DNA of 7,776 bases from an uncultured Microbacterium sp. (GTDB lineage Bacteria > Actinomycetota > Actinomycetes > Actinomycetales > Microbacteriaceae). Positions within the stretch are counted from its first letter, which is position 1; the number at the start of each line of letters is the position of its first letter. A program made the translations under genes and the position numbers. The DNA is taken from the NCBI GenBank assembly GCA_937988695.1, contig CALKHM010000181.1, forward strand, positions 1 to 7,776. The letters run 5' to 3'. A model generated the notes under the pieces. It made no database searches. It was not told the DNA's origin and worked only from the letters and a program-made list of their open reading frames with translations. Positions 1-5,937 of this stretch are shown one piece after another.

Positions 1-9
1 CGGCGTGGG

Positions 10-15
10 TAGACT
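10..15 (+). promoter_or_regulatory. -10 box of a leaderless purN promoter
   Basis: TAGACT fits the actinobacterial -10 pattern TANNNT. Its last T lies 7 bases before the first base of the purN GTG, where transcription would be expected to begin. No Shine-Dalgarno sequence precedes the GTG, which supports a leaderless mRNA. The -35 region would lie outside the window, so the promoter is only partly visible. Confidence 0.55.
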
Positions 16-21
16 GGGCAA

Positions 22-630
22 GTGCTGACGGTCGCCGTTCTCATCTCGGGTGCCGGCTCGAATCTGCGGGCCCTGCTCGACGCCGCCGACGACCCCGACT
101 ATCCCGCGCGCATCGTCGCCGTCGGCGCCGACCGCGAGGCCGACGGGCTGGCCCACGCTGAGGCCTACGGCATCCCGACGTTCATGGTGCCGTATGCAGG
201 ATTCGACAGCCGCGAGGCGTGGGGCACCGAGCTCGATGAGCAGCTGCGCGTGTGGCGCCCCGACCTCGTCGTGCTCAGCGGTCTGATGCGTCTGCTTCCA
301 CCGGCCGTGGTGGAGGCCTGGGCGCCGCGCATCGTCAACACGCATCCCGCCTATCTGCCGGAGTTCCCCGGCGCGCACGGTGTGCGCGATGCGCTGGCCG
401 CCGGCGCGACGCAGACCGGCGCGAGTGTCATCCTCGTCGACGACGGCGTGGATTCCGGACCGATCCTCGCGCAGGAACGCGTGCCGGTGCTGCCCGGCGA
501 CGACGAGCACCACCTGCACGAGCGCATCAAGCCCGTCGAACGGCGACTGCTCATCGACGTCGTGCGACGCGTCGCCACCGGCGATCTCGATCTCGTCGCG
601 GCATCCGCCTCGGCGTCGCGGACCCTCTGA
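22..630 (+). CDS. purN: Phosphoribosylglycinamide formyltransferase (GART, PurN)
   Basis: This cytoplasmic enzyme transfers the formyl group of 10-formyl-tetrahydrofolate to glycinamide ribonucleotide, the third step of purine synthesis. The 202-residue chain is a normal PurN length. The N-terminal phosphate-binding loop ISGAGSNLRALL (residues 8-19) and the folate-site segment RIVNTHPAYLPEFPGAHG (103-120) are clear. The catalytic residues known from E. coli PurN are present as Asn106, His108 and Asp144, the last in the loop DDGVDSGPILAQ. The position of the E. coli active-site His137 is Ile here, within SVILV. The last ~10 residues are a low-complexity Ala/Ser tail. The GTG start is chosen because the conserved Rossmann strand begins two codons later and a TAGACT -10 box sits at leaderless distance. 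purH follows after 20 bases, so the two are probably co-transcribed. Confidence 0.96.
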   Translation: MLTVAVLISGAGSNLRALLDAADDPDYPARIVAVGADREADGLAHAEAYGIPTFMVPYAGFDSREAWGTELDEQLRVWRPDLVVLSGLMRLLPPAVVEAWAPRIVNTHPAYLPEFPGAHGVRDALAAGATQTGASVILVDDGVDSGPILAQERVPVLPGDDEHHLHERIKPVERRLLIDVVRRVATGDLDLVAASASASRTL

Positions 631-638
631 CCTAGCCC

Positions 639-645
639 GAAGGAG
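639..645 (+). promoter_or_regulatory. Ribosome-binding site of purH
   Basis: GAAGGAG lies 5 bases before the purH ATG at 651 and is a strong Shine-Dalgarno match. It fixes the purH start and shows that purH is translated from a leadered message, unlike purN just upstream. Confidence 0.85.
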
Positions 646-650
646 CACAC

Positions 651-2261
651 ATGGCCGGCCCACACCACGATCCCTCCCTGTACCGCGAGCGCGATGTGGT
701 GCCCGTCCGCCGAGCCCTCGTGTCGGTCAGCGACAAGACCGACCTGGTGCGGCTTGCCGAGGCCCTGATCAGCGCCGGAGTGGAGATCGTGTCGACCGGC
801 TCGACGGCATCCACGATCCGTGACGCGGGATTCCCGGTCACCGACGTCTCGGCCGTGACCGGGGTCGCCGAGATGCTCGACGGCCGGGTCAAGACGCTGC
901 ACCCGAACGTGCACGGCGGGCTGCTGGCCGACCTGCGCCTGCAAGCCCACGAGGACGAGCTCGCCGATCTCGGCATCAAACCGTTCGAGCTGGTGGTCGC
1001 GAACCTCTACCCGTTCGTCGAGACGGTGCGTTCCGGAGCATCCCCCGACGACGTCGTCGAGCAGATCGATATCGGAGGACCGTCGATGGTGCGTGCCGCG
1101 GCCAAGAACTTCGCGAACGTCGCCGTCGTGGTCTCGCCCGAGTCGTACCCCGCGATCGTCGAGGCGCTCGGCAACGGCGGCACCACGCTTGCCGTGCGTC
1201 GGGAGCTCGCCGCTCGCGCGTTCGCGCACACGGCGACGTACGATCGCGCGGTGACGACGTGGTTCTCGGAGGAGACGCTTGCCGAGGGCGTCGACCTGCC
1301 GCAGCACCTCACCATCAAGGCCGAGCGTCTTTCCACGCTGCGGTACGGCGAGAACGCGCACCAGCGTGCGGCGTTGTACTCGCGGGTGGGTGGCCATGGC
1401 ATCGCGCAGGCCGATCTGCTGCAGGGCAAGCCGATGTCATACAACAACTACGTCGATGCGGATGCCGCGCTGCGCACGGCGTTCGACATGGTGCTGCCGG
1501 CCGTGGCCATCGTCAAGCACGCGAACCCCTGTGGCATCGCCGTCGCGGCCCCCAACGCGCTGGATGAGATCGCCAGCGCGCACCTGCGTGCCCACGAGTG
1601 CGACCCGCTGTCGGCGTTCGGCGGCGTGATCGCCGCCAACCGCACGGTGACGTTGAAGATGGCCGAGAACCTGCGCGACATCTTCACCGAGGTCATTGTG
1701 GCGCCCGACTTCGCGCCGGAGGCCCTCGAGCTGTTCGCGTTGAAGAAGAACCTGCGCGTGCTGCGGCTGCCGGCGGACTGGCAGCAGGAGCCGATGGACG
1801 TGCGCCTGGTCTCCGGAGGGCTGCTGCTGCAGGATGCCGACCGGTTCCCCGATGACGACTTCGCCTCGGTCGCTGCCGGTTGGGATCTGGTCTCCGGCGA
1901 GCGCCCCTCCGACGCGGAGATGCAGAACCTGATCTTCGCGTGGAAGTCCTGTCGCGCGGTCAAGTCGAACGCGATCGTGCTGGCCAAGGACTCTGCAACG
2001 GTGGGCATCGGGATGGGCCAGGTCAATCGGGTCGACTCCTGCAAGCTCGCCGTGGCGCGCGCCGGCGATCGTGCACCGGGGTCGGTCGCGGCATCCGACG
2101 CGTACTTCCCGTTCTCCGACGGGCCCGAGACGCTGATCGACGCGGGGATCGCCGCGATCGTCCAGCCCGGCGGGTCGGTGCGCGACCAGGAGACCATCGA
2201 CCTGGCCCGCGAGCGCGGGATCACGATGTTCTTCACCGGGGAGCGTCACTTCTTCCACTGA
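651..2261 (+). CDS. purH: Bifunctional AICAR formyltransferase / IMP cyclohydrolase (PurH)
   Basis: PurH carries out the last two steps of IMP synthesis: formylation of AICAR with 10-formyl-tetrahydrofolate, then ring closure to IMP. The 536 residues match the usual ~520-530. The N-terminal MGS-like cyclohydrolase domain (about 20-150) shows SVSDKT (25-30), STGST (48-52), DGRVKTLHPNVHGG (77-90), NLYPF (118-122) and GGPSMVRAAAKN (142-153). The C-terminal transformylase domain (about 155-536) shows RYGENAHQ (231-238), SYNNYVDADAA (263-273), the catalytic Lys289-His290 pair in IVKHANPCGIA, SAFGGVIAAN (321-330), GMGQVNRVDSC (454-464) and the terminal FFTGERHFFH. All key residues expected of the family are present. 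The ATG is set by GAAGGAG at 639-645. It lies 20 bases after purN and is the second gene of a purNH unit. No further purine gene follows. Confidence 0.98.
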   Translation: MAGPHHDPSLYRERDVVPVRRALVSVSDKTDLVRLAEALISAGVEIVSTGSTASTIRDAGFPVTDVSAVTGVAEMLDGRVKTLHPNVHGGLLADLRLQAHEDELADLGIKPFELVVANLYPFVETVRSGASPDDVVEQIDIGGPSMVRAAAKNFANVAVVVSPESYPAIVEALGNGGTTLAVRRELAARAFAHTATYDRAVTTWFSEETLAEGVDLPQHLTIKAERLSTLRYGENAHQRAALYSRVGGHGIAQADLLQGKPMSYNNYVDADAALRTAFDMVLPAVAIVKHANPCGIAVAAPNALDEIASAHLRAHECDPLSAFGGVIAANRTVTLKMAENLRDIFTEVIVAPDFAPEALELFALKKNLRVLRLPADWQQEPMDVRLVSGGLLLQDADRFPDDDFASVAAGWDLVSGERPSDAEMQNLIFAWKSCRAVKSNAIVLAKDSATVGIGMGQVNRVDSCKLAVARAGDRAPGSVAASDAYFPFSDGPETLIDAGIAAIVQPGGSVRDQETIDLARERGITMFFTGERHFFH

Positions 2262-2262
2262 C

Positions 2263-2280
2263 GCGCGGCGGTTTCCGCGC
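2263..2280 (+). terminator. Hairpin just after purH, possible terminator
   Basis: GCGCGG (2263-2268) and CCGCGC (2275-2280) form a perfect 6-bp stem around a 6-base loop, starting 2 bases after the purH stop. There is no following T run, so it is not a classical intrinsic terminator. Actinobacterial hairpins without U tracts are often proposed as terminators, and the long palindrome at 2307-2334 could act with it. Confidence 0.4.
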
Positions 2281-2306
2281 ACCTCGCCCGCGGCCTCCGG
2301 CTCCCC

Positions 2307-2389
2307 TTCGCCAAATTCACATGAATTTGGCGAATGCACATCAAACTGCCGGCGGTTTGATGTGCATTCGGCGGTTTGATGTGCATTGG
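2307..2389 (+). repeat. Left copy of a structured ~81-base inverted element
   Basis: The block opens with a perfect 13-bp inverted repeat around a 2-base centre (TTCGCCAAATTCA at 2307-2319 and its complement at 2322-2334). Next come 2331-2350 and 2351-2370, which are reverse complements of each other except for one base and form a 20+20 hairpin. Unit GGCGGTTTGATGTGCATTC (2351-2369) is then repeated directly at 2370-2388 with one change. Positions 2309-2389 align without gaps to the reverse complement of 4311-4391, with about 66 of 81 identical. The AT-rich core stands out from the GC-rich surroundings. It resembles a REP/BIME-like dispersed palindromic element or a terminal inverted repeat; no transposase is present. 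Confidence 0.85.
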
Positions 2390-2394
2390 GCGGT

Positions 2395-2530
2395 GGCTCC
2401 GTGGGGATGCCGCGGTTCGACAGCGCGGGGCGGCGGCTCGGTGGGGATGCCGCGGTTCGACAGTGCGGGTGACGGCTCGGTGGGGATGCCGCGGCTCGAC
2501 AGTGCGGGCGGCCCCGGGGATGCCGCGGTG
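2395..2530 (+). repeat. 39-base tandem repeat, 3 full copies plus a partial
   Basis: Three copies occupy 2395-2434 (40 bases), 2435-2473 (39) and 2474-2512 (39). A degenerate partial copy at 2513-2530 keeps GGGGATGCCGCGGT. The shared core is GTGGGGATGCCGCGG followed by TTCGACAG or CTCGACAG. The copies are contiguous, so this is a minisatellite rather than a spacer-containing array. It lies just inside the left inverted element. In translation it gives only low-complexity peptides, and no supported gene covers it. Confidence 0.85.
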
Positions 2531-2839
2531 CGGCGTCTCGTGCAGCCGATGGGCGGCGCGTCCGGGAGTCTGAAAGGATGCGGCGCCGGGCGGTTCTGCG
2601 CAGCGCATCAGCGTCAGGCGGTCGATGTGCAGCGGCCCGCCGCCGGCAACGTGCCAGGCCAGGTCAGTGCGCAGCGGCCTGCGGCCAGCGGCCGGCAACG
2701 CGCCGCGTCAGACTGGCGCAACAGCCCCGGCACCCCACCCGCAGCGCGCGACGTGCTGGTCCAGACTGCCGCCTGCGCAGCGCATCGACGTCGCGCCTAC
2801 ACGCAGCGGCCGGCGCACCCCCCCTGCGTCCGTGCCGGT
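2531..2839. other. GC-rich apparently non-coding stretch with degenerate short repeats
   Basis: No reading frame here has a recognisable domain or a plausible start with a ribosome-binding site. Short repeats recur: CTGCGCAGCGCATC at 2596-2609 and 2773-2786, GCAGCGGCC at 2629-2637, 2671-2679 and 2803-2811, and GCCGGCAACG at 2642-2651 and 2691-2700. The stretch lies downstream of the minus-strand reductase and upstream of nothing obvious. It may be decayed repeat DNA or the remains of a gene. Confidence 0.5.
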
Positions 2840-4258
2840 TCAGGCCGTCTGTCGCCCTGTCGCCTCGAGCCAGCGCAGCCACACCTCGCTGATCGTCGGG
2901 TACGCGGGAACGGCGTGCCACAGCCGCGCCAGGGGCACCTCGCCGACGACGGCGATCGTCGCCGCCTGCAGCAGCTCCGCGACATCCCGCCCTACGAACG
3001 TGGCACCGATCAGCACGTCGCGCTCCGTGTCCACGATCGCGCGCGCCCGGCCTTGGTAGTCGTCGGCGTAGGTCGCCGAGCCGGCCACCCAGGACAGGTC
3101 GTAGTCGAGCACTTGGATGCTGCGACCCGCCGCACGCGCCTGCGCCTCGGTGGGTCCGATCGATGCGACCTCGGGGTCGGTGAACACGACCTGCGGCACG
3201 GCGTCGTGGTCGGCGGTGGCCGCGTGCCGGCCCCACGGTCCGTCATCCACCGGAGCCTTCATGGCACGCGCGGCAATGACATCGCCGGCGACCCGGGCCT
3301 GGTACTTGCCCTGGTGGGTGAGCAGCGCGCGATGGGTGACATCGCCAACGGCGTAGAGCCAGTCGGAGCCGACGGCGCGCAGCGTGTCGTCGACGTCGAT
3401 CCAACCTCCAGGCGTCAGGCCGACGGCATCCAAGCCGATGTCATCGGTACGCGGTGTGCGGCCGGTGGCGACGAGCACCTCGTTCGCGCGCACGGTGCTG
3501 CCATCGTCGAGAGTCAACGCGACGGATCCGTCGGTGTCGCGTCGGACGGCCGTGGCAGACCCGGAACGGATATCGACGCCTGCACGCAGGAGCGCGCCGC
3601 GCACCGCGTCCTGCGCGAACGGCTCCGCACGGCCGAGCACCTCCGAGCGAACGATCATCGTGATGCGCGCGCCGAGCGCCGCGTACGCGGTGGCCATCTC
3701 GCACGCGACCACGCCGCCACCGATGATCGCCAGCGCCGCGGGCACATCATGCGCGCTCGTGGCCTCACGGCTCGTCCATGGCGCCGCCTCGCGCAGGCCT
3801 GGGATGTCGGGGATCGCCGCACGCGTGCCGGTGCAGACCGCGACCGCATGACGGGCATGCAACGCACGCACGCTGCCGTCGGGGGACGTGACCGTCACCT
3901 CGCGCTCGCCGGCCAGCCGTCCATGCCCGCGCACGAGTTCGATGCCGGCGTCAAGCAGCCACGCGACCTGACCGTCGTCGTTCCAGTCGTGCGTGAGTCG
4001 ATCGCGGCGACGGAACACCCCGGCGCTGTCCAAGGGGCCGGTCACCGCTTGCCGCGCGCCGTCGACATCCCGCGCCGCTCGCAGCGCGGCGGCCGGGCGC
4101 AGCAGCCCCTTCGACGGCATGCACGCCCAGTAGGAGCATTCGCCGCCGACGAGCTCGTTCTCCACGATCACGGCGGACAGGCCGCCCTGCACCGCGCGAT
4201 CCGCCACGTTCTCGCCGACGGGTCCGGCGCCGATCACGATGAGGTCATAGGTGTCCAT
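2840..4258 (-). CDS. FAD-dependent NAD(P)/disulfide oxidoreductase (class I pyridine nucleotide-disulfide family)
   Basis: This 472-residue flavoprotein has the layout of dihydrolipoamide dehydrogenase, glutathione, mycothione and mercuric reductases. The FAD Rossmann motif is VIGAGPVG (8-15), with Glu33 closing the second strand. The redox disulfide CSYWAC (Cys41, Cys46) and Lys50 follow GGE. The NAD(P)H motif IIGGGVVACE spans 178-187, with Arg204 where NAD-specific enzymes usually carry an acidic residue, hinting at NADPH. ATGRTPR (264-270) and the second FAD motif YAVGDVT (302-308) precede the dimerisation domain (about 350-472). The usual C-terminal HxHPTxxE appears as HAVPAYPTISE, so the catalytic His position is Tyr453, with Glu458 kept and a His at 448. 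The substrate cannot be named. The start at 4258 is chosen because MDTYDLIVIG begins the FAD strand and a TANNNT box sits at leaderless distance. The gene is alone on its strand, divergent from alkA and between inverted repeats. Confidence 0.9.
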   Translation of the reverse strand: MDTYDLIVIGAGPVGENVADRAVQGGLSAVIVENELVGGECSYWACMPSKGLLRPAAALRAARDVDGARQAVTGPLDSAGVFRRRDRLTHDWNDDGQVAWLLDAGIELVRGHGRLAGEREVTVTSPDGSVRALHARHAVAVCTGTRAAIPDIPGLREAAPWTSREATSAHDVPAALAIIGGGVVACEMATAYAALGARITMIVRSEVLGRAEPFAQDAVRGALLRAGVDIRSGSATAVRRDTDGSVALTLDDGSTVRANEVLVATGRTPRTDDIGLDAVGLTPGGWIDVDDTLRAVGSDWLYAVGDVTHRALLTHQGKYQARVAGDVIAARAMKAPVDDGPWGRHAATADHDAVPQVVFTDPEVASIGPTEAQARAAGRSIQVLDYDLSWVAGSATYADDYQGRARAIVDTERDVLIGATFVGRDVAELLQAATIAVVGEVPLARLWHAVPAYPTISEVWLRWLEATGRQTA

Positions 4259-4264
4259 GTCTTC

Positions 4265-4270
4265 ACGGTA
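4265..4270 (-). promoter_or_regulatory. Possible -10 box for a leaderless reductase transcript
   Basis: On the minus strand TACCGT fits TANNNT. Its last T is followed by 6 bases and then the ATG at 4258, the same geometry as purN. There is no well-placed Shine-Dalgarno sequence and no clear -35 box, so the call rests on the spacing. Confidence 0.4.
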
Positions 4271-4310
4271 GGCGGGCGGGCTCCGGCGCGATACCCCGTG
4301 CGGCTCCCGC

Positions 4311-4391
4311 CGAGTGCACATCAAACCGCCCGATCCACATCACACCGCCGCAAAACTGATGTGCACTCGTCGAATTCATGTGAATTTGACG
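4311..4391 (-). repeat. Right copy of the structured ~81-base inverted element
   Basis: The reverse complement of this block aligns without gaps to 2309-2389 (about 66/81 identical) and keeps the same order of parts. The AAATTCACATGAATT palindrome is at 4368-4391 (11-bp arms with one G-T pair around TG). CGAGTGCACATCA at 4311-4323 is a perfect complement of TGATGTGCACTCG at 4357-4369, and a degenerate middle unit lies at 4331-4350. The block occupies the divergent spacer between the reductase and alkA, about 50 bases before the reductase start and 70 before the alkA start. It could therefore also affect either promoter. Confidence 0.85.
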
Positions 4392-4431
4392 CAGGGATGG
4401 GGTGCAGGGTCGTGTCCGATTTCCGCGAGCA

Positions 4432-4441
4432 AGAGGCCTCT
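4432..4441 (+). promoter_or_regulatory. Perfect 10-base palindrome upstream of alkA
   Basis: AGAGGCCTCT is a perfect palindrome 8 bases before the candidate alkA -10 box, where an activator or repressor could contact the promoter. The bases GCAAGA just to its left faintly recall part of the E. coli Ada box. A regulatory role is a weak inference. Confidence 0.25.
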
Positions 4442-4449
4442 GCGCGTGT

Positions 4450-4455
4450 CAGGCT
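4450..4455 (+). promoter_or_regulatory. Possible -10 box of a leaderless alkA promoter
   Basis: CAGGCT differs at its first base from TANNNT, and its last T lies 7 bases before the alkA ATG at 4462, the same spacing as in purN. A GGAG at 4456-4459 is only 2 bases from the ATG, too close for normal Shine-Dalgarno pairing, which favours the leaderless reading. Confidence 0.35.
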
Positions 4456-4461
4456 GGAGCC

Positions 4462-5937
4462 ATGGGTTTCCCGATGATGACGTTCGACGAGCGCTACCGT
4501 GCCATCGATGCGCGCGACGTGCGCTTCGACGGCCAGTTCATCACGGTCGTCCGCTCGACCGGCATCTACTGCCGCCCCAGTTGTCCTGCCCGAACCCCGA
4601 AGCCGTCGAATGTCACGTTCTATCCGACCGCCGCCGCCGCGCACGAGGCCGGCTACCGGGCCTGCAAACGGTGTCTTCCGGATGCTGCGCCGGGCTCTCC
4701 GGAGTGGAATGTGCGAACGGATGCCGCGGGCCGGGCGATGCGGCTGATCCAGGACGGCATCATCGAACGAGAGGGCGTGCCGGGCCTGGCTCGTCGCCTG
4801 GGCTACTCGCCACGGCAGCTGAACCGCATCCTCACCGCCGAGTTGGGCGCGGGTCCACTGGCATTGGCGCGCGCACATCGGGCGCACACGGCGCGGATGC
4901 TGCTGGTGGGCACCGACCTGCCGGCGGCCGACGTGGCGTTCTCCGCGGGATTTGCCAGCATCCGCCAGTTCAACGACACGATCCGCGAGGTGTTCGGCAT
5001 GACGCCGCTGCAGTTGCGCGCGCGCCGACATGCAGCGCAGGGCGGTGCTCCGACGGATGGCGGCGCCATTCGTCTCGTCCTCGCCCACCGCACACCGATC
5101 GATCTCGACGGGCTGTTCTCCTGGATGCGCGCCCGCGCCGTGGACGGCATGGAGAACGCGAGCGCCGGGTCGTACGAGCGCACGCTTGCACTGCCGCACG
5201 GCCCTGCGCGGATGCGGATACATGCCGATGGCGGCATACTCCGGCTGGACGCACAGCTCGCCCAGCTGGCCGATCTGCCGGTGCTGCTGGCGCGCGCACG
5301 GCGGCTGTTCGATCTGGATGCCGATCCGGTGGGCATCGACATGGCGTTGTCGCGGCATGCAGAGCTCGTGCCCGCCGTCGCTGGCATTCCGGGCATCCGC
5401 GTTCCGGGAGCCGTCGACCCGTACGAGATGCTGGTTCGTGCGATGATCGGGCAGCAGATCTCCGTTGCGGCCGCGCGCACCGCGCTGACACGGCTGGCCG
5501 CGGAGCTGGGGGAGCGGATGCCCGACGGTGGCATCCTCTTCCCGACCATGGCGGCGATTGCTGAGCACGGCGCGGAGGTGCTGCGCGGACCGGCCGCGCG
5601 CGTGCGCGCTCTGGTCGGCGCGGCTGCCGCAGCGGCGGCAGGAGCGCTGGTGCTGAGCGCGGGCGACGATCCCGTCGCTCAGCGTGAGGCGTTGCTGGCG
5701 CTACCGGGGGTCGGGCCATGGACCGCGGACTACGTGCGCATGCGCATCACCGGCGACCCCGATGTCTTCCTGCCCGGTGACCTCGCCGCACGGGCCGGGG
5801 CTGCTCGCCTGGGGCTGCCTGCCGACGCGAGGTCGCTGAATGCCTGGGCAGCCGACGCAGCACCCTGGCGCAGCTACCTGACCGCGCACTTCTGGCGCGC
5901 GGCATCCGTCCCTCTTCCCACCAAGGAGATCGCATGA
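4462..5937 (+). CDS. alkA: Ada-AlkA fusion: methylphosphotriester sensor/regulator and 3-methyladenine DNA glycosylase II
   Basis: This 491-residue chain combines sensing and repair of alkylated DNA. The N-terminal Ada zinc domain (about 8-80) has the four zinc ligands Cys37, Cys41 (YCRPSCPAR), Cys68 and Cys71 (ACKRC); Cys37 corresponds to the Cys of E. coli Ada that accepts methyl groups from phosphotriesters. An AraC helix-turn-helix follows (about 90-190, with LARRLGYSPRQLNRIL and DVAFSAGFASIRQFNDTI). The AlkA N-terminal domain is about 200-310. The HhH-GPD glycosylase domain (about 318-480) contains LIGQQ-like MIGQQIS (328-334), the hairpin LPGVGPWTADY (414-424) and catalytic Asp440 in VFLPGD, matching AlkA Asp238. 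An Ala run (387-393) lies in a helix. The start at 4462 is preferred over an upstream ATG at 4402 because the Ada homology starts here. It overlaps ogt by 4 bases. M. tuberculosis AlkA has the same fusion. Confidence 0.95.
   Translation: MGFPMMTFDERYRAIDARDVRFDGQFITVVRSTGIYCRPSCPARTPKPSNVTFYPTAAAAHEAGYRACKRCLPDAAPGSPEWNVRTDAAGRAMRLIQDGIIEREGVPGLARRLGYSPRQLNRILTAELGAGPLALARAHRAHTARMLLVGTDLPAADVAFSAGFASIRQFNDTIREVFGMTPLQLRARRHAAQGGAPTDGGAIRLVLAHRTPIDLDGLFSWMRARAVDGMENASAGSYERTLALPHGPARMRIHADGGILRLDAQLAQLADLPVLLARARRLFDLDADPVGIDMALSRHAELVPAVAGIPGIRVPGAVDPYEMLVRAMIGQQISVAAARTALTRLAAELGERMPDGGILFPTMAAIAEHGAEVLRGPAARVRALVGAAAAAAAGALVLSAGDDPVAQREALLALPGVGPWTADYVRMRITGDPDVFLPGDLAARAGAARLGLPADARSLNAWAADAAPWRSYLTAHFWRAASVPLPTKEIA
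5923..5928 (+). promoter_or_regulatory. Ribosome-binding site of ogt
   Basis: AAGGAG ends 5 bases before the ATG at 5934 and lies inside the end of alkA. It supports the ogt start, the ATGA overlap and translational coupling. Confidence 0.85.

Noticed and set aside
351..1397. 348-residue minus-strand frame opposite purN and purH
   Set aside because: It is antisense to two well-supported purine genes, with no recognisable domain and a His/Arg/Gly-rich composition typical of a shadow frame.
2307..2334. AT-rich palindrome as a simple transcription-factor operator
   Set aside because: It lies downstream of purH with no gene start nearby and recurs as part of a larger 81-base element, so a repeat is the better explanation. 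The right copy in the divergent spacer could still bind a regulator.
2395..2530. CRISPR-like array
   Set aside because: The repeats are contiguous with no unique spacers, and no cas gene is present.
4259..4324. Upstream start for the reductase at 4324
   Set aside because: The extension would run into the inverted element, and the FAD-binding strand starts right after the ATG at 4258.
4402..4461. Upstream ATG start for alkA
   Set aside because: The extra 20 residues are not Ada-like, no ribosome-binding site precedes that ATG, and the ATG at 4462 has a -10 box at leaderless distance.
1880..4477. 865-residue + strand open frame spanning the end of purH, the inverted elements and the antisense of the reductase
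   Set aside because: It is Arg/Ala/Gly/Pro-rich with no domain, is out of frame with purH and antisense to a clear flavoprotein. Long spurious frames are expected at this GC content.
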